Shown piece by piece: positions 1 to 8,749 of a DNA stretch of 64,000 nt. The notes beneath the pieces were generated by a model. The model was given only the letters and a program-made list of their open reading frames with translations. It searched no databases and was not told the origin of the DNA. The stretch is from NCBI RefSeq assembly GCF_000496075.1, contig NZ_AWXZ01000019.1, forward strand, positions 1 to 64,000. Reading direction: 5' to 3'. This DNA is from Lutibaculum baratangense AMV1 (GTDB lineage: Bacteria; Pseudomonadota; Alphaproteobacteria; Rhizobiales; Tepidamorphaceae). The translations under genes were made by a program, and so were the position numbers. Positions within the stretch are counted from its first letter, which is position 1. Each line of letters starts with the position of its first letter.

Positions 1-7
1 AGTCTGA

Positions 8-36
8 GGGGCGGTGCTTCAGCACCGCCCCTTTTT
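8..36 (+). terminator. Rho-independent terminator
   Basis: A perfect 10-bp stem (GGGGCGGTGC / GCACCGCCCC) with a TTCA loop is followed directly by five T residues. It should end a transcript that enters from the left of the window; that gene is not visible here. Confidence 0.9.
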
Positions 37-73
37 CGTTCGCGAGGGGATGAGCGAAGGCAGCACGAGCCTC

Positions 74-103
74 TTGTCCATCTACAACTTATACGTGTAT
101 TCT
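74..103 (+). promoter_or_regulatory. Possible sigma-70-like promoter
   Basis: TTGTCC at 74-79 and TATTCT at 98-103 are 18 bp apart, about 60 bp before the start of the haloperoxidase-like gene. The patch is more AT-rich than its surroundings. The match is by eye and only moderate. Confidence 0.35.
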
Positions 104-164
104 TTCTGGCGCTGCACGCGCGGTCCAACGGGTGGCACGCGCGTGAGAGCCAGGGAGGAAGAAC

Positions 165-1016
165 ATGCCGATCAGGAATCCGAAACCCGCGCCCGCCGGG
201 CCGTCGCGAGCATCGCTCTCGGACAGCATTCGCGGGCAGGCATTCGGGCTCGCCCCCGGCCGAGGGCCCGGAACGACCACGACGAACGGCGAGGAGGGGG
301 CGTATGCCGGGAGCTACGTCACGAACTTCACGAAGGGGCTCGAGCACGACGGCTGCGGCCTTCTGAAACGGCCGCAGGACTACGAGCGCCTCGTCGAGGC
401 GATCAACCACGGATCGTCGAAATGGTTCGACAACCTGACGAGCAGTGACCCGCGGATGGCGCCGAACGGGCCGGTGACGCTGCCGAAGACCTTCCATGTC
501 GAGATGCGGGGAAGCGCAGGCTGGCAGAAGGCGACCTGGCGCGCCTGGGAGAGCCCGCGCGCCGGCCACGCCACGGTTGCGGGCGGCTGTGTGACGATCC
601 TCAAGGCCTTCTTCGACACGGTGGACAGCGACTGGAAACGGCATCCCTGGCCGCTCGACGTCCATGTCCCGACCACGGACGGGGCTAGGCTCGAGAACAA
701 GGGCCGCACCGCAAAGGGCGAGACGATCGAGGGCGAGCTCAACAAGCTCGCCGCCAACGTCGCGATCGGCCGCAACATGGCGGGCGTCCACTATTACAGC
801 GACTACTACGACTCGGTCCGGCTCGGCGAGCGCGTGGCGGTCGGCATCCTCGAGGAGCAGATGCTCACCTATGGGGAAGAGGTGCGGATGCGCTTCCACA
901 GCTTTGACAGTGACCGCATCGAGATCGACGTGGCGGGGAACAACTCGCCGCCCCGCGTGATCGTCAATGACGGGGGCTCGGAGGCCTATGCCGCATGGTG
1001 GACGCGGCACCTCTGA
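165..1016 (+). CDS. Vanadium-haloperoxidase-like protein (PAP2 superfamily), middle region missing
   Basis: The 283-residue product resembles the two ends of vanadium-dependent haloperoxidases, which are usually much longer. Residues about 50-70 carry the family's N-terminal NFTKGL-HD motif. From about residue 125 the vanadate-pocket half follows: AGH at 133-135, then a Gly/Val-rich helix, then RNMAGVH with Arg203 and His209 in the usual R-x5-H spacing. In the family an earlier Lys...Arg pair also binds vanadate and lies in a large helical middle region. That region, roughly 300 residues in typical members, is absent here, so the two conserved ends are joined by about 60 residues. The start is the ATG with GGGAGG eight bases upstream. 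No signal peptide is evident. Active haloperoxidase function is doubtful; it may be a degenerate or repurposed form. Family assignment is fairly secure. Confidence 0.7.
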   Translation: MPIRNPKPAPAGPSRASLSDSIRGQAFGLAPGRGPGTTTTNGEEGAYAGSYVTNFTKGLEHDGCGLLKRPQDYERLVEAINHGSSKWFDNLTSSDPRMAPNGPVTLPKTFHVEMRGSAGWQKATWRAWESPRAGHATVAGGCVTILKAFFDTVDSDWKRHPWPLDVHVPTTDGARLENKGRTAKGETIEGELNKLAANVAIGRNMAGVHYYSDYYDSVRLGERVAVGILEEQMLTYGEEVRMRFHSFDSDRIEIDVAGNNSPPRVIVNDGGSEAYAAWWTRHL

Positions 1017-1033
1017 GGCCCTGCGCTCCCGGT

Positions 1034-1051
1034 GCGGCCCCTCCCGGCCGC
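1034..1051. terminator. Short hairpin between convergent genes
   Basis: GCGGCC and GGCCGC flank a six-base loop between the ends of the haloperoxidase-like gene and the convergent hydratase-fold gene. There is no T tract, so its role as a terminator is uncertain. Confidence 0.3.
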
Positions 1052-1058
1052 GCCGTCC

Positions 1059-1913
1059 TCACTCGAACGTCACGCTGACGCTCGGGCTGCCGGCGAGGCC
1101 CTCATAGGTGACCGTCGCCGTCAGCCCGGGCTTCGGCTCCATCAGCGGGCCGAACGAGCCGAGGCTGACGAGGTCGCCCGCCTCGAAGACGACGCCCGCG
1201 CGCCTCAGCCACAGGACCGCCTCGATCGGCTGGCCGAGGATGGCCGCCCCCGGCGCGCTCGACAGCGTCTCGCCGTCCTGCGCCATCACGACGACGGTCA
1301 TATCCGCCAGCGCGTCGAGGAAGGCCTGCGATGCCTCCACCGGAACCGGCTCGCCGAGGACGCCCATGCGGGCGCCGACATTGATCGCCGTGAGCGTCGG
1401 CCCATCGAGGCCCCTCGGATCGGCGACCACGAGATCCGGCAGCTCGATGAAGGGGTGCACGGCCGACAGGTGCCCGAGGGCCTCGAGCGGCGTCTCCGCT
1501 TCGTTCAGGCCCTCGCCGGCCACGACGACGACGAGATCGGCCTCGAAGCGCGGCACCGCGCCGTGGAGCGCGGGCACGGACGCGCCGCTCTCGAGCATCG
1601 CCCGCCCGAACAGGCGCCCGCGCACGGGTTCGCTCACGCCGAACATGCGTTGCGCGGGCTCGCTCGTGAGGCCCGCCTTGTGGCCGACAGGCGGCCCGAA
1701 CTCGGCCGCCAGCGCCCGCACGAGCTTGTCCTGCGCGCAGAGCGCGTCCTCCATCGTCTCGACCTCGAGGGCCTGAGCCGGCGTCTTCGTCAGCAGGTCG
1801 GCGGCGAGCCGCGCCACCGCGGTGTCGTCCGGGCACGCTGCCCGTGCGCCGGTCGCAAGGGCGGACGCCATGGCCAGCGCCGCCGTCATCCCCGTCATGG
1901 CGCTCATGCGCAT
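1059..1913 (-). CDS. Exported 2-keto-4-pentenoate hydratase-fold protein
   Basis: The 284-residue protein has the MhpD/fumarylacetoacetase-like fold signature: VGHKAGLTS near residue 75, PRFEADLVVVV near 120, FIELPD near 155, TAINVGARMG near 175, and a C-terminal GDLVSLGSFG-PL segment. Enzymes of this family hydrate 2-hydroxy-alkadienoates in aromatic meta-cleavage and are normally cytoplasmic. This one starts with a clear Sec signal peptide (about 26 residues, hydrophobic Ala/Met core ending in ARA before ACPDD), so it should act in the periplasm. No aromatic-degradation genes are adjacent. The substrate is unknown; the fold call is good and the specific activity is not established. Confidence 0.75.
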   Translation of the reverse strand: MRMSAMTGMTAALAMASALATGARAACPDDTAVARLAADLLTKTPAQALEVETMEDALCAQDKLVRALAAEFGPPVGHKAGLTSEPAQRMFGVSEPVRGRLFGRAMLESGASVPALHGAVPRFEADLVVVVAGEGLNEAETPLEALGHLSAVHPFIELPDLVVADPRGLDGPTLTAINVGARMGVLGEPVPVEASQAFLDALADMTVVVMAQDGETLSSAPGAAILGQPIEAVLWLRRAGVVFEAGDLVSLGSFGPLMEPKPGLTATVTYEGLAGSPSVSVTFE

Positions 1914-2051
1914 GCGTCCTCTCCTCCCCCTATTTCGCCGCGCGCGCGGCCGACGCAGTCAGACCTTATCGTGCATCGCGAAGCGGGTGGACAAGGGGCG
2001 CCGCCCGTCTCATCGTCCCTCTCCGCCGGACCGCATCGAAAGGGATATTTC

Positions 2052-2855
2052 ATGTCGAAGACATCGGGCACCATCCGCTGCGGCATCGGCGGCTGGATCT
2101 TCGAGCCCTGGCGCGGCACGTTCTATCCCGAGAAGCTGCCGAAGACGAAGGAACTGGCCTACGCGGCCGAGCACCTGACCTCGATCGAGATCAACGGCAC
2201 GTTCTACCGCTCGCAGAGCCCGGCGACGTTCCGGAAATGGGCGTCCGAAACGCCGGACGGCTTCGTCTTCTCCCTCAAGGGCCCGCGCTACGCGGTGAAC
2301 CGGCGGGTCGTCGCGGAGGGCGGCGACTCGGTCAGGCGCTTCATCGAGAGCGGCATCACCGAGATGGGAGACAGGCTCGGTCCCATCCTCTGGCAGTTCG
2401 CCCCGACGAAGCGTTTCGACGAGGCGGATTTCGAGGCGTTTCTCGAGCTCCTGCCGAAAGAGGCGGACGGGCTGAGGCTGCGCCACGTGGTCGAGGTGCG
2501 CCACCCCTCCTTCTGTGTCCCGGAGTTCGTCGCGCTTCTGAGGCGCCACGAAATCCCTGTCGTCTATGCCGACCACGCGAGCTACCCCGCGATCGCCGAC
2601 CCGATCGGCGACTTCGTCTACGCCCGGCTGCAGACGGGGCGCGACGACGTTGCGACGGGCTACGAGCCGGCCGCGCTCGACGCATGGTCGGAACGCCTGA
2701 AGGTCTGGGCCGGAGGCGGCGTGCCGGAGGACCTTCCGACGGTGGGCGAGCCGGCGGACAGGCGGCCGCGCGACGTCTTCGCCTATGTCATTCACGAGGG
2801 GAAGGTGCGCGCGCCGGCAGCGGCCATGGAGCTCATCGCGAGGCTGAGCTCCTGA
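2052..2855 (+). CDS. DUF72 family protein (YecE-like)
   Basis: The 267-residue protein matches the DUF72/YecE family of TIM-barrel-like proteins: the N-terminal CGIGGWIFEPWRG segment, EINGTFYRSQ near residue 47, VFSLKGPR near 71, ILWQFAPTK near 113, VEVRHPSF near 145 and YARLQ near 197. The biochemical role of the family is not established. The start is the ATG followed by Ser-Lys-Thr-Ser. An open frame continues far upstream on this strand, but it overlaps the divergent hydratase gene and has no family similarity, so I did not use it. Divergent from the exported hydratase-fold gene. Confidence 0.85.
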   Translation: MSKTSGTIRCGIGGWIFEPWRGTFYPEKLPKTKELAYAAEHLTSIEINGTFYRSQSPATFRKWASETPDGFVFSLKGPRYAVNRRVVAEGGDSVRRFIESGITEMGDRLGPILWQFAPTKRFDEADFEAFLELLPKEADGLRLRHVVEVRHPSFCVPEFVALLRRHEIPVVYADHASYPAIADPIGDFVYARLQTGRDDVATGYEPAALDAWSERLKVWAGGGVPEDLPTVGEPADRRPRDVFAYVIHEGKVRAPAAAMELIARLSS

Positions 2856-2907
2856 GGTTCGTCGAGCCCCGCCGGCGGTGCCCCCGCCTCCGGCGCGCGT
2901 TACCCTC

Positions 2908-3210
2908 TCAGTGCGCGAGGCGGCGCGGGCTGATCAGTCGGAACAGCGCCCGCATCGCGAGCATGGCCGCCACCACGACGACTATGGCACTCGCGACGTC
3001 GCCCCAGATCGGCAGCGGCAGTAAGAGGGCGGAGGCCAGAACGGCCCCGAAGGAGCCGGCGAAGGCGGCGGTGAAGCCGACGCAGATCGGCATGGCGACG
3101 ATCTCGCGATCGAGCCACTGCGGCTTCGTCGGAGAACGGTAGATCCGCTCGACCACGAGGAAGGCGAACGTCACCACCGAGAAGGCGATCACGGAAAGCA
3201 GGAACGACAT
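2908..3210 (-). CDS. Small integral membrane protein
   Basis: A 100-residue protein with three hydrophobic stretches: residues 3-20, about 38-58 and about 64-90. Charged residues (ERIYRSPTKPQWLDRE) lie between the first and second. It resembles uncharacterised three-helix inner-membrane proteins; I do not recognise a family with known function. An AGGTG sequence lies 8 bases before the ATG. It stands alone, with the convergent DUF72 gene downstream. Confidence 0.65.
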   Translation of the reverse strand: MSFLLSVIAFSVVTFAFLVVERIYRSPTKPQWLDREIVAMPICVGFTAAFAGSFGAVLASALLLPLPIWGDVASAIVVVVAAMLAMRALFRLISPRRLAH

Positions 3211-3443
3211 TTTGGCAGCACCTCGAAGGCCGCGTGGGTCACACGGCGGCCGAACACGCGAGAGGCCCTCGCGCTGGCTCGAGGCGGAGAGTTTTGGCTT
3301 GCGGGGGAACGCGGTGACGGCCGCTTAAAGAAGTGCGCGACCGTCGCGTCTCGTCAGGCCGGACCTCCGTCCGACGCGTACAATCTGCAACGGAGCCGGC
3401 CGGCGCGCAACGGGATTCAAGCTGCAGCCACGGTGCCGAAGCA

Positions 3444-4418
3444 CTAGCGTTGCAAGTCCGCCAGCCTCGCCGTCACCCGGTCGAAGAGCGGGTTCGTCGC
3501 GCGGAAGACGTAGTCGAGCGACGCCGTGCCGACGGCCGTCGCGCCGGCGGCGATCAGCGCGGCCGCGAGTTCGTGTATCGCCCCCTTCGGGCAGTGGAAG
3601 ACCGCCCGCCCCGCCTCGTGGGCGAGGAGGTCAGCGCCGTTCTCTGCGGCGAGAACGGCCGGATCCGCTGTCGCCGGCAGGGCGGCGCGGACCTCTCGGG
3701 TCGTGCGGGCGCGCTCCTCTGCGGAGATGCGGTCGAGGATCGTCCGCAGCGAGCCGAGCCGCTCAGGGGTCCAGGAAGCCGTGAGGGAGGCCGTCAGATG
3801 CGCCTCGCTCGCGAGGATCAGCCCGTCGTCGAGCACCTTCAGGGCGTTCGCGGCAAGCGTCGCTCCGGTCGTCGTGATGTCGACGATCAGGTCGGCCGCG
3901 CCCGAGGCCGGGGCACCTTCGGTGGCGCCCGCGCTCTCGACGATCCGGTAGTCGCCGACCGCGTGACGGGAGAAGAAGGCGCGCGTCAGGTTCACGTATT
4001 TCGTCGCCACCCGCAGCCGCCGGCCGTGTCGGGCGCGGAAGCCCTGCGCCACGTCGTCGAGGTCCGCCATCGTGCGGACGTCGATCCAGAGCTGCGGCAC
4101 CGCCACCACGACGCGCGCATAACCGAAGCCGAGCGGCGTCACGAGCTCGACGGCGCGCTCGGTCTCGGGGATCTGCTCCCGCAGGAGGTCCTCGCCCGTC
4201 ACGCCGAGGTGAATCTTCCCTTCGGCCAGTTCGCGGGCGATCTCGGAAGCGGAGAGGAACCACACCTCGACGTCGGGAATGCCCTTGAACGAGCCGCGAT
4301 AGTCGCGCGCGCCACGGCCGCGCTCGACGACGAGGCCGGCGCGCGCGAAGAAGGCGTCTGCATTCTCCTGCAGGCGCCCCTTGGACGGCACCGCGATGAT
4401 CAGCGAATCCGCGCTCAC
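3444..4418 (-). CDS. hisG: ATP phosphoribosyltransferase, long alphaproteobacterial form
   Basis: Catalyses the first step of histidine synthesis, joining ATP and PRPP. The 324-residue product has the HisG core: VPSKGRLQENA near residue 9, GVTGEDLLRE near 74, RVATKYVNLTRAFF near 140, and the PRPP loop VDITTTGATLAANALKVLDDG near 178. It is longer than the short, HisZ-dependent HisG (about 220 residues) because it has a roughly 100-residue C-terminal region. The length and sequence are like those of Bradyrhizobium and Rhodopseudomonas HisG. The start is GTG: its last two bases lie in the hisZ stop codon (GTGA overlap), so translation is probably coupled. Third gene of hisS-hisZ-hisG. Confidence 0.95.
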   Translation of the reverse strand: MSADSLIIAVPSKGRLQENADAFFARAGLVVERGRGARDYRGSFKGIPDVEVWFLSASEIARELAEGKIHLGVTGEDLLREQIPETERAVELVTPLGFGYARVVVAVPQLWIDVRTMADLDDVAQGFRARHGRRLRVATKYVNLTRAFFSRHAVGDYRIVESAGATEGAPASGAADLIVDITTTGATLAANALKVLDDGLILASEAHLTASLTASWTPERLGSLRTILDRISAEERARTTREVRAALPATADPAVLAAENGADLLAHEAGRAVFHCPKGAIHELAAALIAAGATAVGTASLDYVFRATNPLFDRVTARLADLQR

Positions 4419-5548
4419 TGCGCCCTCCCCTGCTCCAGCCGGTCGATCCAGATCGAGCAGCCGACGGCGGCGACCTCCTCGGGCGCCCCGAGCAGGCTCA
4501 GGAGCCGGTCGTAGCGCCCCCCGCCCACCATCGGCCCCACCTCCGGCCGCGCCGGATCGTCGATCTCGAAGACGAAGCCCGTGTAGTAGTCGAGGCGCCG
4601 GCCGAAATCGCCGACGAACTCCATGGCGGCCGCGCCGGCGCCGCTCGCCTCGAGCGCGTCGAGCCGGCGGTGCCAGGACTGGAGCGCCGCGCCCACCTCG
4701 ACGCCGGCCGCGCGGGCGAGCGTTTCGAGGCGGTCGAGCGCCTCGCGCGGGCCACCGCGCACGCCCGCGACCTCCTGGAGGAGCGCGATCGCCCGCTCGT
4801 CCAGGCCGCCCGCCACCGCGAGCTCGGCCTGCTCGACGAGACGCTGCGCGATCTCCTCCGGCGTCCGGCCGCCGACCGGCGCGATGCCGGCGATCGAGAC
4901 CATCTCCTCGACGGCTGCCCGCGCCGCGCCCTGATCGCCCCTCGCGAGCGCGGCGAGGAAGCGTGCCCTGTCGTTGGCGGGAGGCGGGTTCGCCGCCTGG
5001 CGCAGCACGTCGAGAACGCCGCCATTGCGACCGAAGCCCGCCCGGAGGCGCCGCGGCCACGGCTCCGGCAGCTTCAGCTCCTCGACGAAGCGCATGAGGA
5101 TCGAAGGGTCCCCGATCCGGAGCGCCGGCCGCTCGAGCCCGAAGAGCCGCACGGCCTCGAGCGCGAGCGACATGACCTCCGCATCGGTCGCCTCGGGATC
5201 GGGCGCTCCATAGATCTCCACGCCCGCCTGCGTGAACTCGCCAGGCCCCGCGCCACTGGGCCGGTAGCGGAAGACCGGTCCCATGTAGGCGTATCGCGCC
5301 GGCCGCTCGGCCCGGCCCTCGGCCAGGTGGGCACGGCTGACGGGGATCGTGTAGTCGGGCCTGAGGCAGAGTTCCCGGCCTTCGGGGTCCTGCACGAGAT
5401 AGAGCCTGCGGCGGATGTCCTCGCCGGTGAGGTCGAGGAAAACAGTGGCCGGCTGCAGTATCGCGGGCTCGGTCACGAGATGGTGGCGCGACGCCAAGAG
5501 GTCGATGAGCGCCCGGCGCTCGGCATTGTCTCGTGCGGCTGGCGTCAT
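4415..5548 (-). CDS. hisZ: ATP phosphoribosyltransferase regulatory subunit
   Basis: HisZ is a paralogue of histidyl-tRNA synthetase that lacks aminoacylation and serves as regulatory partner of HisG. The 377-residue protein keeps class II synthetase landmarks: LCLRPDYTIPVSRAHL near residue 65, VFRYRPSGAGPGEFTQAGVEIYG near 95, and the C-terminal VGPMVGGGRYDRLLSLLG. I chose the ATG at 5548 (Thr-Pro-Ala-Ala-Arg); an upstream ATG at 5614 would add 22 residues unlike the family. It overlaps hisG by four bases and lies 88 bp after hisS. Confidence 0.93.
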   Translation of the reverse strand: MTPAARDNAERRALIDLLASRHHLVTEPAILQPATVFLDLTGEDIRRRLYLVQDPEGRELCLRPDYTIPVSRAHLAEGRAERPARYAYMGPVFRYRPSGAGPGEFTQAGVEIYGAPDPEATDAEVMSLALEAVRLFGLERPALRIGDPSILMRFVEELKLPEPWPRRLRAGFGRNGGVLDVLRQAANPPPANDRARFLAALARGDQGAARAAVEEMVSIAGIAPVGGRTPEEIAQRLVEQAELAVAGGLDERAIALLQEVAGVRGGPREALDRLETLARAAGVEVGAALQSWHRRLDALEASGAGAAAMEFVGDFGRRLDYYTGFVFEIDDPARPEVGPMVGGGRYDRLLSLLGAPEEVAAVGCSIWIDRLEQGRAQ

Positions 5549-5636
5549 TGGGAAATCCGTCGGGTCGTGGAGGTCGCCGGCCCTTCCGTTGGCAGACCGG
5601 CGGCGAAATCTCAAGCGTCTGATGAGCGCGGCAGGC

Positions 5637-7103
5637 TCACCGGCCGTCGAGCCCGTGCCGCGCGAGGATGCCTCGCACCGTCGCGACGATCTCCGTCACC
5701 GGCACCTCGACCTGGGCGGGCCGCGCCTCGCGCCACTCCTCGTGGTCGGCGATCGTCTCGGCCGCCTTCGCGCCCTCGATCAGGTCCTTGACCTGCACGA
5801 CGCCGCGCTCGCGCTCGTCGCCGCCCTGGATGACGACGCATGAGCTGCCGCGGCGGTCGGCATATTTCATCTGCGCCTTCATGCCGGAGCCGCCGAGATA
5901 CATCTCCGCGCGGATGCCGGCAGCCCTGAGCTCCGACACGATGCGCTGGTAGACCGCCGTCTGGTCCTTGTCCATCACGAGGACGACGACCGGCCCCGGT
6001 ACATTCGTCTGCTCCAGCCGGCCGAGCGCCCCGAGCGCCGCGAGCAGCCGCGACACGCCGATCGAGAAGCCCGTCGCCGGGACCTTTTCGCCGCGGAAGC
6101 GCGCGACCAGCCCGTCATAGCGCCCGCCGCCGGCGACCGAGCCGAAGCGCGCCGTCTCGCCCCTCTCGTTCACCGTCTCGAAGGTCAGCTCCACCTCGTA
6201 GACCGGGCCCGTGTAGTATTCGAGGCCGCGCACGACGCTGGGGTCGATCTTCACGCGGTCGGAATAGCCCGACGCCTCGATCAGCGCCTCGATCTGGGCG
6301 AGCTCCGCCACGCCCTCGGCGCCGGCCACCGTGCCGCGCAGCTCAGGCAGCTCGAGCCCCGTCTCGAGATAGCCCATGATCACGGCGACGCTTTCGGCCT
6401 CCAGTGCCGCGCCCTTCGTGAAGTCGCCGCTCTCGTCCCTGCGGCCCTCGCCGAGGAGCGCGCGCACGCCGTCGAGGCCCAGCCGGTCGAGCTTGTCGAT
6501 CGCCCGGAGCACGGTCAGCCGCGTCGCGGCATGCTCGTCGCCCGCGAGGCCGACCGCCTCCATCACGCCGTCGAGCACCTTGCGGTTGTTCACGCGCACG
6601 ACGTACTGGCCCTGAAGCCCCAGCGCGTCCATCGTGTCGGCCGCCATCATGCAGATCTCGGCGTCGGCGCCGACCGACGGCGCGCCGACCGTGTCGGCGT
6701 CGAACTGCATGAACTGGCGGAAGCGCCCCGGCCCCGGCTTCTCGTTGCGGAAGACGTAGCCGTTGCGGTAGCTGCGATAGGGCTTCGGCAGGCGATCGAA
6801 ATTCTCGGCGACGAAACGGGCCAGCGGCGCCGTCAGGTCGTAGCGCAGGCTCAGCCACTGCTCGTCGTCGTCCTGGAACGAGAACACGCCCTCGTTCGGC
6901 CGGTCTTGGTCGGGCAGGAACTTGCCGAGCGCGTCGGTGTATTCGATCGCCGGCGTCTCGAGCGGATCGAAGCCGTAGCGCTCGAACACGGCGCGGATCT
7001 TCTGCAGCGTCGCGTGGGTGACGCGCAGGCTGTCGCTCTCGAGGTCCTGGAGGCCGCGGGGAAGTCGCGCCTTCAGCCGGTCCGCCTTGTCGGTCTTGGC
7101 CAT
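5637..7103 (-). CDS. hisS: Histidyl-tRNA synthetase
   Basis: Charges tRNA-His in the cytoplasm. The 488-residue protein shows class II motifs: [11 protein letters not shown] near the start, [16 protein letters not shown] near residue 88, motif 2 around [20 protein letters not shown], the histidine-binding region [12 protein letters not shown] near 295, and motif 3 [11 protein letters not shown] near 325, followed by an anticodon-binding domain. I chose the ATG before AKTDKADR; an upstream ATG would add 17 residues. First gene of hisS-hisZ-hisG. Confidence 0.95.
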   Translation of the reverse strand: MAKTDKADRLKARLPRGLQDLESDSLRVTHATLQKIRAVFERYGFDPLETPAIEYTDALGKFLPDQDRPNEGVFSFQDDDEQWLSLRYDLTAPLARFVAENFDRLPKPYRSYRNGYVFRNEKPGPGRFRQFMQFDADTVGAPSVGADAEICMMAADTMDALGLQGQYVVRVNNRKVLDGVMEAVGLAGDEHAATRLTVLRAIDKLDRLGLDGVRALLGEGRRDESGDFTKGAALEAESVAVIMGYLETGLELPELRGTVAGAEGVAELAQIEALIEASGYSDRVKIDPSVVRGLEYYTGPVYEVELTFETVNERGETARFGSVAGGGRYDGLVARFRGEKVPATGFSIGVSRLLAALGALGRLEQTNVPGPVVVLVMDKDQTAVYQRIVSELRAAGIRAEMYLGGSGMKAQMKYADRRGSSCVVIQGGDERERGVVQVKDLIEGAKAAETIADHEEWREARPAQVEVPVTEIVATVRGILARHGLDGR

Positions 7104-7358
7104 CGTGTTCTTGAATGAAGAGAGGACTGGGTCCGCAGGCTGACGCCCCGGCATCGCGTGGCCTTCCTAGAGCAAAGGGCCGGTAGCGGCAAGAAGCCGG
7201 TAACGATGCGGACAAACGCCTCGTCAACCCTGGGACTCGAAAGAAGCCGAGTCGGATCATCGGCTTAACTGGGCCGTTCCCGCCCGGCCCCTAGGTTCTC
7301 CGGACATTCGGTGGGTCCCGCCACCGATCCCGTGAGAACAGGTGAGAGTGCGTCCGAC

Positions 7359-8159
7359 ATGAAGAAGATCGCCTTCTCGGCGCTGGCGCTGGGCGCCGCG
7401 CTGTTCGCCCTGCCGGCATCGGCCCAGTCGCAGATGCCCTTCCCGGCCCTGATGAACGCCCTGACGGGGCAGAGCGCGCAGCCGCAGGCGGCCTACCGCC
7501 ACCGTGAGGTGCCGCAGCCCCGCTTCCGCACGCCCGGACAGGACCACCGGCAGGCGGCGCGGGTCGAGCCGCGCTGGCACCGCTCTCCGGACCAGCCCTA
7601 TCGTGCCGCTCCGATGGTCCAGGCCCCGGAGCCGCGACGCTCCACCACCACCTATCGTCGCGAGGCGGCCGTGCATCCGAGCGCCCGCGCCCAGGCCGCT
7701 GTGCGACCGCAGATCGACGAGCGCTACCTGCCGACGGTCGTGCCCTATTCCGGCCGGCATGCGCCGGGCACGATCGTCATCGATACGAACGAGAAGTTCC
7801 TCTACCTCGTCGAGGGCGACGGCACGGCGCGCCGCTACGGCGTCGGCGTCGGCCGCCCCGGCTTCGAGTGGGCCGGCACGCACAGCGTCACGCGCAAGGC
7901 CGAGTGGCCGGGCTGGACGCCGCCGCCGGAGATGCGCAAGCGCCAGCCGGGACTGCCGAAGCATATGGTCGGCGGCCCCAACAACCCGCTCGGTGCGCGC
8001 GCTCTTTACCTCGGATCAACGCTTTATCGCATTCATGGCTCGAACGAGCCCTGGACGATCGGTCGGGCCGTCTCCTCCGGATGCATCCGCATGCGAAATG
8101 AGGACGTGATCGATCTCTACAATCGCGTTAAAGTAGGCACGAAGGTGATCGTGAGCTGA
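7359..8159 (+). CDS. L,D-transpeptidase (YkuD family)
   Basis: Forms L,D cross-links in peptidoglycan or attaches proteins to it, in the periplasm. The 266-residue protein has a Sec signal peptide of about 22 residues ending ASA. A Pro/Arg/Gln-rich spacer of about 110 residues follows, then the YkuD domain from about residue 135. The catalytic signature is complete: His in YRIHGSNEPWTIG and, 15 residues later, SSGCIRM with the nucleophilic Cys. The start is the ATG before KKIAFSAL, with AGGTGAG upstream; an upstream in-frame GTG would spoil the signal peptide. Single gene, divergent from hisS and followed by a hairpin terminator. Confidence 0.93.
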   Translation: MKKIAFSALALGAALFALPASAQSQMPFPALMNALTGQSAQPQAAYRHREVPQPRFRTPGQDHRQAARVEPRWHRSPDQPYRAAPMVQAPEPRRSTTTYRREAAVHPSARAQAAVRPQIDERYLPTVVPYSGRHAPGTIVIDTNEKFLYLVEGDGTARRYGVGVGRPGFEWAGTHSVTRKAEWPGWTPPPEMRKRQPGLPKHMVGGPNNPLGARALYLGSTLYRIHGSNEPWTIGRAVSSGCIRMRNEDVIDLYNRVKVGTKVIVS

Positions 8160-8181
8160 CCTCCCACGATCACGCGTAGAG

Positions 8182-8214
8182 CGGGCGGCCTCCCCCAGAG
8201 GGAGCCGCCCGTTT
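8182..8214 (+). terminator. Terminator after the L,D-transpeptidase gene
   Basis: CGGGCGG pairs with CCGCCCG. The stem extends by CTCCC/GGGAG beyond a bulged C, and a run of three T follows. It lies 22 bp after the stop codon. Confidence 0.7.
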
Positions 8215-8279
8215 CACTTGCGCAAGCTGCGTCGGACACCGCCTTGCATCGGGCACCTCCGGGGAGCACATTGCCCGGC

Positions 8280-8444
8280 ATGGACCCACGAGCCCCCGAA
8301 CCCGAGCCTGCCTGGACGCCGCCGATCCTCGGGAGCGCGGCCGTCTTCGCGGCACTGCTCTTCGCCGGGACGGTTCTCTGGCTCAAGTTCGGCGACGGCG
8401 TCTATGTCGAGCGCATCCTCGGCGCGATCGCCGGCTGCTTCTGA
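8280..8444 (+). CDS. Small single-helix membrane protein
   Basis: A 54-residue reading frame: Pro/Glu-rich N-terminus (about 14 residues), one hydrophobic helix (about residues 15-38) and a short tail. The ATG follows a weak GGGGAGC at a long spacing. It resembles small alphaproteobacterial membrane proteins of unknown function. Convergent with the next small membrane protein; the two stop codons are about 28 bp apart. Confidence 0.5.
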   Translation: MDPRAPEPEPAWTPPILGSAAVFAALLFAGTVLWLKFGDGVYVERILGAIAGCF

Positions 8445-8472
8445 AGGCCTGCCCGCGCGCGCCCCACGACGA

Positions 8473-8661
8473 TCAGCGCATGCCCAAGGGATGGCGTACC
8501 CTGTCGGCCGTGAGCCAGTCGGGCCAGCCCACGAACGTCTCGATGCCCGCCAGCGCGAGGGCGATGGCGATCGCCGCGAACACCGTGATCAGCGTGCGCG
8601 TCGACGGCGGGTGCCGCACCCACATGGCGGCCCGCATCAGAAGGCGTGCGAAGAGGTCCAT
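8473..8661 (-). CDS. Small single-helix membrane protein
   Basis: A 62-residue product: basic N-terminal segment (LFARLLMRAAMWVRHPPS), one transmembrane helix (about residues 22-42) and a tail FVGWPDWLTADR. Short proteins with a basic start, one helix and a GWP-W tail occur in many alphaproteobacteria, with no known function. The start chosen is the ATG before DLFARLL; the upstream extension is Arg/Gly-rich and unlikely. Confidence 0.6.
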   Translation of the reverse strand: MDLFARLLMRAAMWVRHPPSTRTLITVFAAIAIALALAGIETFVGWPDWLTADRVRHPLGMR

Positions 8662-8749
8662 GGTATTCTCTGGGCCGTGAGTCTCGAGGCGGCCGCGCCG
8701 CCGGCCTCCGGCGCGGCATGGTCGGGCAGGCAAGGCGATCCGCCCGGCA

